A DNA stretch of 64,000 nucleotides, taken from Bilifractor porci (GTDB lineage: Bacteria > Bacillota > Clostridia > Lachnospirales > Lachnospiraceae). Location of the stretch: assembly GCF_009696005.1 (NCBI RefSeq), contig NZ_VUMV01000005.1, positions 124,001 through 188,000 of the forward strand. The letters run 5' to 3'. Positions 54,678 to 62,455 of this stretch are shown one piece after another; position 1 is the first letter of the stretch; each line of letters starts with the position of its first letter. A program made the position numbers and the translations under genes. A model generated the notes under the pieces. It had not been told where the DNA came from. It saw only the letters and a list, made by a program, of their open reading frames with translations, and searched no databases.

Positions 54678-55712
54678 GTGAGAAAGCTGCTAAATACAAT
54701 TTATGTTACAAATTCAGATGCTTATCTGTCGCTTGAAAATAATAACCTTGTTTGTACCGTTGAAAAGGAGACTCTACTAAAAATCCCGCTCGATAATGTG
54801 GAAAATATTGTCTGCTTCAATTATCTGGGGTGTTCCACAGGGTTAATGGGAGAGTGTGTGAAAAAAAGAATTCCACTTAATTTCATGTCTCCGGAGGGAA
54901 GATTTCTCGCGAAAGTATTCGGTGAAACCAAAGGCAATGTTTTTCTGCGGGTTGAGCAGATTGACAAGTTTCGAGAAAACGGATTGCAGATGGCAAAAAA
55001 CGAAATGGCAGCAAAATTCAGTAATTGCATTTATACCATGAAACGTACACTTCATGATCATGCTGAATTAAAGGAAGACGCGGCAATGGCAGAAGCGTTA
55101 CAGGTGTTGAAAGAAGGTGTTGAAAAAGCAGAGGAATGTGATTCGGTGGACTTGCTTTTGGGGATTGAAGGAAATTGTGCCAGCATCTATTTTGGTATCT
55201 TTTCAAAATTAATTACGGGGAACAATCTTGCGGAAACATTTCAATATAGGAATAAAAGACCGCCGCTTGATCCTGTAAATGCATTGCTGTCCTTTGTATA
55301 TACGCTTGAAATGATTGATTGTTCTGCTGCTTTAGAAACAGTCGGTCTGGACAGCTACATCGGATTTTACCATACGCTTCGCAGTGGCCGTGCGTCACTT
55401 GCATGTGATCTGGTTGAAGAATTCCGTGGGATAGGTGAACGGTTTGTTTTGACCTTATTAAATTTGAAAGTAATTAGCGAAGAGGATTTTGAAAAGCAGC
55501 TTACCGGAGCGGTTTTACTGAACGATAATGGCAGAAAAAAGCTGCTCACAAAATGGCAGGAGAAAAAAAGAACGGAGATTTATCATCCTGTACTAAAGGA
55601 AAATATTCCTTATGGGCTCCTGCCGTATGTGCAGAGCAATCTTCTGGCTAAATATGTCAGGGGTGAGGTGGAGGAATATATTCCTCTTTTGTTAAAAAGA
55701 ACGGTAAAATAA
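54678..55712 (+). CDS. cas1: Cas1 integrase (type I-C)
   Basis: Cas1 inserts new spacers as a complex with Cas2. The 344-residue protein begins RKLLNTIYVTNSDAYLSLENNNLVC, has LLGIEGNCASIYFGIFSKL (metal-binding Glu), and the active-site segment KRPPLDPVNALLSFVYTL. The typical His/Asp region follows with SYIGFYHTLRSGRASLACDLVEEFR. Start is GTG 54678, with AGGAGG at 54667-54672. All key parts are intact, so adaptation should be possible. Confidence 0.96.
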   Translation: MRKLLNTIYVTNSDAYLSLENNNLVCTVEKETLLKIPLDNVENIVCFNYLGCSTGLMGECVKKRIPLNFMSPEGRFLAKVFGETKGNVFLRVEQIDKFRENGLQMAKNEMAAKFSNCIYTMKRTLHDHAELKEDAAMAEALQVLKEGVEKAEECDSVDLLLGIEGNCASIYFGIFSKLITGNNLAETFQYRNKRPPLDPVNALLSFVYTLEMIDCSAALETVGLDSYIGFYHTLRSGRASLACDLVEEFRGIGERFVLTLLNLKVISEEDFEKQLTGAVLLNDNGRKKLLTKWQEKKRTEIYHPVLKENIPYGLLPYVQSNLLAKYVRGEVEEYIPLLLKRTVK

Positions 55713-55734
55713 AGGTAGAGCAGGAATTAGCAAT

Positions 55735-56025
55735 ATGATGGTTGTGATCAGCTATGATGTTTCTACAGAAACAGCAGATGGTAAAAAAAGACTGCGCAAG
55801 GTCGCAAAAGCGTGTGAGTCTCATGCACAGCGTGTACAAAATTCCGTATTTGAAGCAGATCTTGATTATTCTTCATTTATGAAATTAAAGGGAGAATTAT
55901 TAAAGATCATGAATAAGGATACGGATAGTATGCGGTTTTATTATCTGGGAAATCACTGGCAGAGAAAAGTTGAACATTTTGGCATAAAAAAAGGATATAA
56001 TCCTGAAGGTACTATAATTGTGTAA
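55735..56025 (+). CDS. cas2: Cas2 (type I-C)
   Basis: Cas2 is the small dimeric core of the integration complex. The 96-residue ferredoxin-fold protein has MVVISYDVSTETADGKKRLRKVAKACESHAQRVQNSVFEADLDYSSF and DSMRFYYLGNHWQRKVEHFG. Both ATG 55735 and ATG 55738 are possible starts. The stop is 160 nt before the first array repeat, and that gap is the leader. Confidence 0.95.
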   Translation: MMVVISYDVSTETADGKKRLRKVAKACESHAQRVQNSVFEADLDYSSFMKLKGELLKIMNKDTDSMRFYYLGNHWQRKVEHFGIKKGYNPEGTIIV

Positions 56026-56185
56026 ACTGATAAGCACATGGCGAACCAGATATGATTGAAATACGCTGGAAGGTTCGCAGAGGTTTTATCTGTTTTTGGA
56101 GAAAAATACCTTCTCAAATATAGTATAATTCCGCCTCTTTCGCTACATATGGGTGAGGATTGCAACTTTTTTGCAAAATGTTGCG
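56026..56185 (+). promoter_or_regulatory. CRISPR leader
   Basis: A 160-nt AT-rich stretch between cas2 and the first repeat. It has a -10-like TATAAT at 56124-56129 without a clear -35. A short inverted repeat GCAAC/GTTGC (56162-56166, 56180-56184) abuts the first repeat. Leaders normally carry the array promoter and the integration signals. Confidence 0.7.
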
Positions 56186-57627
56186 GTCACGCCTCGCGAG
56201 AGGCGTGTGAGTAGAAATCATCTGCATCAGCTGCACAGGTGAGTCAGAACTCGTCACGCCTCGCGAGAGGCGTGTGAGTAGAAATATCAGATCAGGAAGC
56301 AGCGCATCTCTGAACTCTGGTCACGCCTCGCGAGAGGCGTGTGAGTAGAAATTCAACGGAATAAAAGTATTTCCGCTGTGAATATCGTCACGCCTCGCGA
56401 GAGGCGTGTGAGTAGAAATCTTGATGCGTGTGACAACGATAGCACGGTTGTATGGTCACGCCTCGCGAGAGGCGTGTGAGTAGAAATGTTGTGTTTGTTC
56501 AGGTTCGCAACCGCTGCTGCCGCAAGTCACGCCTCGCGAGAGGCGTGTGAGTAGAAATTTTGGAGCCTTGCAAGCAGTAATAAGCGGGTATGTCACGCCT
56601 CGCGAGAGGCGTGTGAGTAGAAATTTTTTGCGGTTTCCACTTCCTTTTCGGATTTTTCGTCACGCCTCGCGAGAGGCGTGTGAGTAGAAATTGCGAAGGA
56701 GTACAGCGATGTGACCAGCGAGCTGGTCACGCCTCGCGAGAGGCGTGTGAGTAGAAATCAAATCCGCCCAGAATTATGCGTCGGGCATTGGCGTCACGCC
56801 TCGCGAGAGGCGTGTGAGTAGAAATGGATGCTGTGTCAGACATGGTAGGGAAAATCCTGTCACGCCTCGCGAGAGGCGTGTGAGTAGAAATCTTGTAAAG
56901 CGATATTTAATAAATTGCGTCAAAGTCACGCCTCGCGAGAGGCGTGTGAGTAGAAATCCAGCTTCTGCCGGATCGTGGCGTCAGCATGATGTCACGCCTC
57001 GCGAGAGGCGTGTGAGTAGAAATTTTCCGATGGCATTATGTCACAGCGCGACCATGTCACGCCTCGCGAGAGGCGTGTGAGTAGAAATGCAACCTGAACT
57101 GCAGGAACAGGCCGGGCAATGGCGTCACGCCTCGCGAGAGGCGTGTGAGTAGAAATTGCGCAGCTGCCCGCGAATTGGAAGATGTCTGTCCCGTCACGCC
57201 TCGCGAGAGGCGTGTGAGTAGAAATCGACAATTTGCCGTCAGAGTCGGTGTCAGCTTCAGCGTCACGCCTCGCGAGAGGCGTGTGAGTAGAAATACTGAT
57301 AGTGGTAAGAGAACCGATATATCTATTGTCACGCCTCGCGAGAGGCGTGTGAGTAGAAATGAATGCGTTGAAATCTGTGACTGACGCCTCGCTGTCACGC
57401 CTCGCGAGAGGCGTGTGAGTAGAAATTTCCAATAATGTGTACAGGCACGGTTGTGATTTGGTCACGCCTCGCGAGAGGCGTGTGAGTAGAAATAAATACG
57501 GTTACGTCTTTGCCCTGTACCAGGCTGGTCACGCCTCGCGAGAGGCGTGTGAGTAGAAATCATCCCTTCGACATTCATATACCGTGTCCCAGTGGTCACG
57601 CCTCGCGAGAGGCGTGTGAGTAGAAAT
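56186..57627 (+). CRISPR. Type I-C CRISPR array, 22 repeats and 21 spacers
   Basis: Repeats are 33 bp, starting GTCACGCCTCGCGAGAGG and ending CGTGTGAGTAGAAAT, with the palindromic stem ACGCCTC/GAGGCGT. By eye all 22 copies are identical, including the last one. Repeat starts are 56186, 56253, 56320, 56387, 56455, 56526, 56592, 56659, 56726, 56793, 56859, 56925, 56991, 57056, 57124, 57193, 57262, 57328, 57394, 57461, 57528 and 57595. Spacers are 32-38 nt, mostly 33-34. The array is in the same direction as the cas genes, leader proximal to cas2. Confidence 0.98.
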
Positions 57628-57661
57628 GAAAAACCAAATGTAGAGCCCCTCGGCAAGAAAT

Positions 57662-57697
57662 TAAAAACGGGCATGCTGTTTTATGGCACACCCGTTT
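57662..57697. terminator. Terminator between the array and the URO-D-family gene
   Basis: AAACGGGCATGC and GGCACACCCGTTT form a stem around TGTTTTAT. A residues lie on the left and T residues on the right, so it can stop transcription from both convergent sides. Confidence 0.65.
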
Positions 57698-57772
57698 GTT
57701 ATGTGATTTCCTTCCCGGAAGAATGCGGAATACCGGGACGGAAAATTCACCATTGCTGACGCCTGGCGCAGT

Positions 57773-58804
57773 TCACCGCCGGCTCAAAGCTTCGCGGCTG
57801 TAATGATAAATGGCTTCAATCTGTTTTGCGTTGGATCGTCTGGAAAATACAGCGACTGGTTTTCCTTCGCCGTAGAAATGAATATACTTCTCGACAAATC
57901 GATGCCCGGATTCCCAGGCTTCTTCATCTGTTACATCAGCCGGAAGGGGTTCCGGGCTGACGCCGAACACAATTTTGTCGCCATAAACGGGAATAAGGGA
58001 ATCAAAGTCATTCAGAGGCTGTCCGTTCCAGATATCAATATCCGCCTTGTACATGGCAGGAACTAGCAGTTCGTTTTTCCCGCAGCAGTGGAATTCAAAA
58101 ATCATGCCGTGCCGATGCGCGCTTTTTACAACCTTTTCCAGATACGGCTCCACCATCTCCATACAAGTATCCAGCGAGAAGAGAGGTGCCTTTTTGGATC
58201 CCCAGTCATCATGGAACTGAACTACATCTGTGTGAAAATACCGGTGCAGATGCTCAAACAGCTGATCGTAGAAAACTGTCAGCCGGTCAAAAAGCCTCTT
58301 GACGGCATCCTTCTGATCCGCATCGACCAATGCCATCAGGGCATACTGCATATCCATAAAGGAAATGAGACGTTCAAAAAGCCCGCTGACGACATTGATG
58401 CAGCTTGTCCTGTTCGTGTCAAAATAAATACCGGCATTCCGCTTCGCACAGCCGTCCCAGTCCCACTGTTCCATATCCGGGAAACGGATGACCTTCTCCC
58501 AGTCGTTTGCGTCCTCCAGGACAGGGTGTCCGCCATAGACCATAGATCCCATTGTCTCCGGCACCCAGGTCCAGTTTACGCCGAACATATCCGGTCCGCC
58601 TTCATACCCCGGCTCCGGCTGCCTTGCTTCATTTACCATTCCCCTTGCGATATTATCCGGCAGGATCGCCGGGTTGAAAAAAAGCATATCGTGTGTTGTG
58701 GGAAACCACGCGGGTTTTCCCTTTTCAAATACTCTGTGATAATTTTCCCTGGCGCTGATCGCACCTTCCGGAATTACCGGCTGAACCGGTTCAACAAATG
58801 CCAT
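57773..58804 (-). CDS. Uroporphyrinogen decarboxylase-fold protein (methyltransferase-like)
   Basis: A 343-residue protein of the URO-D superfamily, which includes both heme-pathway decarboxylases and corrinoid/CoM-type methyltransferases. It has the HFHTDVVQFHDDWGSKKAPLFS-like barrel motif near residue 195 and FEFHCCGKNELLVPAMYKADIDIWNGQ near residue 245. The CCG could place a zinc-binding Cys/His pair as in methyltransferases. The heme enzyme's typical Arg-rich N-terminal loop is not seen. I chose ATG 58804, with AAGGAG upstream, over TTG 58813. It is 5 nt downstream of the GNAT gene, last in an operon with an amino-acid transporter. Substrate unknown. Confidence 0.8.
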   Translation of the reverse strand: MAFVEPVQPVIPEGAISARENYHRVFEKGKPAWFPTTHDMLFFNPAILPDNIARGMVNEARQPEPGYEGGPDMFGVNWTWVPETMGSMVYGGHPVLEDANDWEKVIRFPDMEQWDWDGCAKRNAGIYFDTNRTSCINVVSGLFERLISFMDMQYALMALVDADQKDAVKRLFDRLTVFYDQLFEHLHRYFHTDVVQFHDDWGSKKAPLFSLDTCMEMVEPYLEKVVKSAHRHGMIFEFHCCGKNELLVPAMYKADIDIWNGQPLNDFDSLIPVYGDKIVFGVSPEPLPADVTDEEAWESGHRFVEKYIHFYGEGKPVAVFSRRSNAKQIEAIYHYSREALSRR

Positions 58805-58809
58805 AGATA

Positions 58810-59268
58810 TCAAATCTCCTTTTCCACCAGTACCAGCCGGAAGTCCCCTTCGCCTCCGGTTTTTGTCCAGTCCGGCGTATATCCAAGTTTCTCATAGAAC
58901 CCGACAGCCACTGTTCTTGATGTCACCACGATATGTGAGATTCCAAGATCCTTCAGCCAGGCTTCTGCTTCTTTCATTGCAAGGGCGCCATATCCTTTCT
59001 TCCGGGCACTTCCGACCGTGACGACGCGTTCAATTTTTCCGGTGTGCTCATCGAGGACATGCAGTCTTACTGTCGCCACCGGCATATTGCCTTCCAGCAC
59101 AAGGGTGTACCTGGTATCCGGCGTGTCCGTATCGAATTCCATTGCCAGTGTGATATCCGGGAACTCCTTCAGCATACCTTCCACACGTACATAATGGACA
59201 CCGGCTCTCTGCCATTCTTCTGTCACGCGGATCACCTGAATCTGATTTTTATTCTCTTCCTGCTCCAT
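58810..59268 (-). CDS. GNAT family N-acetyltransferase
   Basis: A 152-residue acetyl-CoA-dependent acetyltransferase. The beta4-alpha3 region is MPVATVRLHVLDEHTGKIERVVTVGSARKKGYGALAMKEAEAWLKD, where the pyrophosphate loop reads ARKKGYGALA. The C-terminus has VGFYEKLGYTPD. In cystine-type ABC operons, GNAT enzymes can acetylate sulfur amino-acid conjugates, and such a role is inferred here. I chose ATG 59268, with AAAGG 7 nt upstream. The open frame extends to 59352 without a ribosome site. Confidence 0.85.
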   Translation of the reverse strand: MEQEENKNQIQVIRVTEEWQRAGVHYVRVEGMLKEFPDITLAMEFDTDTPDTRYTLVLEGNMPVATVRLHVLDEHTGKIERVVTVGSARKKGYGALAMKEAEAWLKDLGISHIVVTSRTVAVGFYEKLGYTPDWTKTGGEGDFRLVLVEKEI

Positions 59269-59283
59269 TGATATACCTTTCCT

Positions 59284-59391
59284 TATCAGCCGAACTGTGA
59301 AACTTATCGGATAAACTCCTGCGGCCGTTTTTGGTATTGCATTCCATTCCATAAATATCAGCCGGGATGTGAAAACTATATGACAAACTCC
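59284..59391. repeat. Diverged direct repeat at the end of the ATPase gene
   Basis: Two 36-nt segments, 59284-59319 and 59356-59391, both start TATCAGCCG, share TGTGAAA and end AAACTCC, with about 27 of 36 positions alike. The second spans the ATPase stop codon. The first lies in the gap before the GNAT gene. It looks like an old duplication of the ATPase 3' end. Confidence 0.6.
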
Positions 59392-60140
59392 GGTCCTTCC
59401 TGCAGATAGAATTTATGCAGAAATTCTTTTGTCCTGCTGTGCTGCGGATTTTCAAAAACCTGTCTGGGCGTACCGTCTTCCAGGATATGTCCGTTCTCCA
59501 GAAAAATGACACGGGAAGCCACCTTTCGCACAAAACTCATCTCATGGGACACCAGAATCATCGTATTTCCGGCTTCCGCGGCTTTTAAGATCGTATCCAG
59601 TACTTCTCCGACAAGTTCCGGATCCAGCGCCGATGTGGGCTCATCCAGAAGCAGAAGCTCCGGCTCCATGGCAAGGGCACGCGCGATCGCTACCCTTTGC
59701 TGCTGGCCGCCGGAAAGCTGCCGGGGATAATACTGCTGCCTGTCAAGCATTCCGACCTTCCCAAGATATTGTAATGCTTTTGCTTCTGCTTCCGCTTTCG
59801 GCACTTTTTTTACAACGATCAGTCCTTCCATTACATTTTCCAGGACTGTTTTCTGCTTAAAAAGATTAAAGGTCTGAAAAACCATGCCGACCCGCTGGCG
59901 AAGAGCCACAATATCTTTTTTATTTCTGCTGGTGACATCAAAACGGAAATCCCCGAATTCAATCAGCCCCTTGTTCGGTTTTTCAAGCATATCGATACAG
60001 CGGAGCAGTGTAGATTTTCCTGTTCCTGACGGGCCGATAACGGCAATGACATCGCCTTTCTTTACATCGAGATCTATGCTGTCCAGCACGACATTATCCC
60101 TGAATTTCTTGGACAGACCTGTTATCTTCACAAGACTCAT
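59376..60140 (-). CDS. Polar amino acid ABC transporter, ATP-binding protein
   Basis: The ATPase subunit of an amino-acid importer. The 254-residue protein has Walker A GPSGTGKSTLLR, Q-loop GMVFQTFNLFKQKTV, signature LSGGQQQRVAIARALAM, Walker B LLLLDEPTSALDPELV and H-loop LVSHEMSFV. This arrangement (HEMxF) is typical of polar amino-acid (GlnQ/TcyC-like) transporters. The ATG overlaps the permease stop by 4 nt (ATGA). Second, third and fourth genes of the minus-strand operon follow it. Confidence 0.94.
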   Translation of the reverse strand: MSLVKITGLSKKFRDNVVLDSIDLDVKKGDVIAVIGPSGTGKSTLLRCIDMLEKPNKGLIEFGDFRFDVTSRNKKDIVALRQRVGMVFQTFNLFKQKTVLENVMEGLIVVKKVPKAEAEAKALQYLGKVGMLDRQQYYPRQLSGGQQQRVAIARALAMEPELLLLDEPTSALDPELVGEVLDTILKAAEAGNTMILVSHEMSFVRKVASRVIFLENGHILEDGTPRQVFENPQHSRTKEFLHKFYLQEGPEFVI

Positions 60141-60889
60141 GCTGCCACCTCCTTTGGAGCAAGCTTCGCCGCCACCTTCTCATCGGGGGTATCCGGAATA
60201 CTGAAATGCTTTTCAAGCGCAGCCAGTATTCTTTCCAGGATAAATGTCAGTGCCCAATAAATAATGGCAAGAGAGATATAAGATTCAAAGTAACGGAAGT
60301 TGTTGCCGGCGAGGATTTGCCCTTCCGCCGTCATCTCGACTACCGAGCAGACAAAGGCAAGGGAGGTTCCCTTCATCATATTGATCAGGGAGTTGCCCAG
60401 AGAGGGAAGCGCCACTACAGCCGCTTCCGGAATTGTGACGCGGCGAAGCACCTGTCCTCCGGTCATACCGAGAGAATGCGCCGCTTCCAGCTGTCCCCTG
60501 TCCACGGATAAAATGGCCGCACGAAGGCTCTCCGAGTCAAAGGCCGCTTCATTCAATGCAAAGGTGATAATCACAAACAGGATAGACGGTATTTTGTTTA
60601 CGTTGTAATCTGTCCCGTTGTAATAATTAATATATTTCAGGAACATCGGTATTCCGTAATAGCTGAGATATAACTGCACAATAATCGGTGTTCCGCGCAT
60701 AAAGGACACATAGATTTTGGAAAGACCGTTCAGAACCGGCACCTGGCGGATCCGGATCATTGCGATCAGCAATCCCAGAAGAATGGCAAAAAACGCTGAA
60801 ATTACCGTTATTTCAAGTGTGACCGGCAGATATGCCAGCATTTTCGGAATATTGGAAAGTACGACACTAAAATCAAATAAATTGCCCAT
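60137..60889 (-). CDS. Polar amino acid ABC transporter, permease
   Basis: A 250-residue inner-membrane protein with about five helices. It has the His/Glu/Gln-family permease signature ESLRAAILSVDRGQLEAAHSLGMTGGQVLRRVTIPEAAVVALPSLGNSLINMMKGTSL, which includes the EAA loop contacting the ATPase. Residues 8-120 include FMRGTPIIVQLYLSYYGIP. It is co-transcribed with the binding protein 36 nt upstream and the overlapping ATPase. Confidence 0.94.
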   Translation of the reverse strand: MGNLFDFSVVLSNIPKMLAYLPVTLEITVISAFFAILLGLLIAMIRIRQVPVLNGLSKIYVSFMRGTPIIVQLYLSYYGIPMFLKYINYYNGTDYNVNKIPSILFVIITFALNEAAFDSESLRAAILSVDRGQLEAAHSLGMTGGQVLRRVTIPEAAVVALPSLGNSLINMMKGTSLAFVCSVVEMTAEGQILAGNNFRYFESYISLAIIYWALTFILERILAALEKHFSIPDTPDEKVAAKLAPKEVAA

Positions 60890-60925
60890 GATAAAGATCT
60901 CCGCATTCTTTTATCTGTGTTTGTT

Positions 60926-61975
60926 TTAGGAAGAGGAAACAGCTGATGAGCCGCTCACCGATTCGGCGGATCCGGTGCCGGCCTTTTCTTCGACTTCCTT
61001 CGGCAGATAATCCCCGTTCAGATATTGTTCGCTGATTTTCAGCGCTGTGCCGTCTGCGACTATTTCCTCAAAGGCCTGGTTGATTTCCTTTGCAAGAGCT
61101 TCGCCCTCCTCTGTTTTTGGAAGCAGATAATAGGCGTAGGGATTGCTGGAAATATTGTCTGCCTCGTCCTGGGGAAGTTCCACCGCCTTCAGCTTCAGGC
61201 CGTAATCACTCAGATAAGCATTCAGCGTCGTGCGGTCAATGAGCTGGAAATCATACTTCCCGCTCTCGACATTGGACAGCATCGTTGTCAGATCGGACTG
61301 CGAATAATTCAATTTTACAGCCTTGTCCGGATTTGCCTCGTTCCATTTCTCCAGCGCTACCGCATACTGCAGTCCCGGCGAAACTTCTGTTGTTTTTCCC
61401 GCCAGGTCATCCCAGCTCTTGATCGTATCGTTATCTTCCGGTACTGCTATGACAAATTGGTTCTGGAAGGTCGGCTCTGTGAAGGTGTATTTTTCTTCGC
61501 GCTCTTCGGTATAAGACCAGTTGCAGGCAGAAATCTGGTAGATACCGGAATCCAGTCCCGCCGTAAGGGCAGTAAACTCCGCTGTCTTAAACTGAAGATC
61601 ATATTGGGGAAGCTTTTCAAAAATAGCTTTCAACAGGTCTACATCGTAGCCGACCAATTCTCCGTCATCATTGGTATAGGTAAAAGGACGTACCGTTCCG
61701 GCTGTAGAGCATACGATCGTTGTTTTTTCACCATCGGAAGATGACCCGGATACGTTTTCCGTACTGGCGGAAGCCCCTGCGCCGGAAGAGGACTGATCTC
61801 CGGATACCGATTGTGAAACTGAATTTATTGCTGAGGCGGAAGAGGAAGCAGCCTCGCTTCCGGAATCGGAAGTTCCCGAAGAAGCGCCGCATCCGGCAAG
61901 CCCCGCGGTTATACTAAGAACAGCAGCCAAGGATATCACTTTTTCTGCGGTGATGATTCGTTTTCTCATTTTCAT
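60926..61975 (-). CDS. Amino acid (cystine-like) ABC transporter substrate-binding lipoprotein
   Basis: A 349-residue family-3 binding protein. The lipobox LAGC ends at Cys29, followed by an unusually long Ser/Gly/Ala linker (about residues 30-82). The binding core has VRPFTYTNDDGELVGYDVDLLKAIFEKL, the SACNWSYTEEREEKYTFTEPTF segment and QLIDRTTLNAYLSDY. A second Ser-rich tail ends the protein. Cystine or another sulfur amino acid is a guess from the neighbouring GNAT and C-S lyase genes. It heads the minus-strand operon. Confidence 0.9.
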   Translation of the reverse strand: MKMRKRIITAEKVISLAAVLSITAGLAGCGASSGTSDSGSEAASSSASAINSVSQSVSGDQSSSGAGASASTENVSGSSSDGEKTTIVCSTAGTVRPFTYTNDDGELVGYDVDLLKAIFEKLPQYDLQFKTAEFTALTAGLDSGIYQISACNWSYTEEREEKYTFTEPTFQNQFVIAVPEDNDTIKSWDDLAGKTTEVSPGLQYAVALEKWNEANPDKAVKLNYSQSDLTTMLSNVESGKYDFQLIDRTTLNAYLSDYGLKLKAVELPQDEADNISSNPYAYYLLPKTEEGEALAKEINQAFEEIVADGTALKISEQYLNGDYLPKEVEEKAGTGSAESVSGSSAVSSS

Positions 61976-62455
61976 TTTCTCCTTCCTGTTTTTTCCTTTC
62001 CTTCCTGAATCCCGAAGTCTGATGGATGTGTCCTGTCTTTCTTTTTTGAACTTTTTTCAGGACTTCCTTCCTTTACTGATTTCTTTGCCGGTTCTCACGG
62101 TTTTGTCTTGATTTCGTCTTTTACTTATTTTATAAGCAAATTCTTGTTCAAAGTGAGACGCAGCGGATTCGCGGAGTCGGGATTGTTATAAATGTCTACA
62201 AAACCTACCTGATAAATATGTATTTCCTTTGCGCTGTATTCTACCCTAATCATCAGGGGTTTGTAAATTCTGTTTTCCTTATAAACAGATATAGAAAAAG
62301 TCTATAGGAGGATGTGGGCTGCGGCATTGACTTTCCATTCCTCCCGCTTTATACTTCTTTTCATATTTTTCCTACCTTTTAGATATTGTTTTTCCCTTTT
62401 GCAATATTTAAGTGAAGAGTTAGTTAAAGCTGTTTAGTCAGGAGGAAAAATAGTT
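61976..62455. other. Divergent intergenic region (480 nt)
   Basis: Separates the minus-strand transporter operon from the plus-strand GST-like gene. One good promoter is listed separately. The half nearest the transporter is rich in CTT/TTC runs and has an AT-rich area around 62125-62145. No riboswitch core, tRNA or clear hairpin terminator was recognised. Confidence 0.6.
62327..62355 (+). promoter_or_regulatory. Promoter of the GST-like gene
   Basis: TTGACT (62327-62332) and TATACT (62350-62355) are 17 nt apart, about 100 nt before the ATG at 62456. Confidence 0.75.

Noticed and set aside
56186-57627. Type V (Cas12a-like) interpretation because the repeat ends in GTAGAAAT
   Set aside because: The adjacent genes are a complete type I-C set with no cas12. 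The GC-rich palindromic stem also suits Cas5c processing.
56814-57674. Frames on both strands across the CRISPR array
   Set aside because: They translate the repeat over and over (for example VTPRERRVSRN) and are artefacts of the repeat length.
62312-62434. Possible 40-residue leader peptide after AGGAGG
   Set aside because: The ATG is directly against the ribosome-site-like bases and the frame overlaps a good promoter, so it is unlikely to be transcribed.
61976-62455. SAM or T-box riboswitch upstream of the cystine-like transporter
   Set aside because: No conserved T-box sequence, S-box core or terminator/antiterminator pair could be seen on the minus strand.
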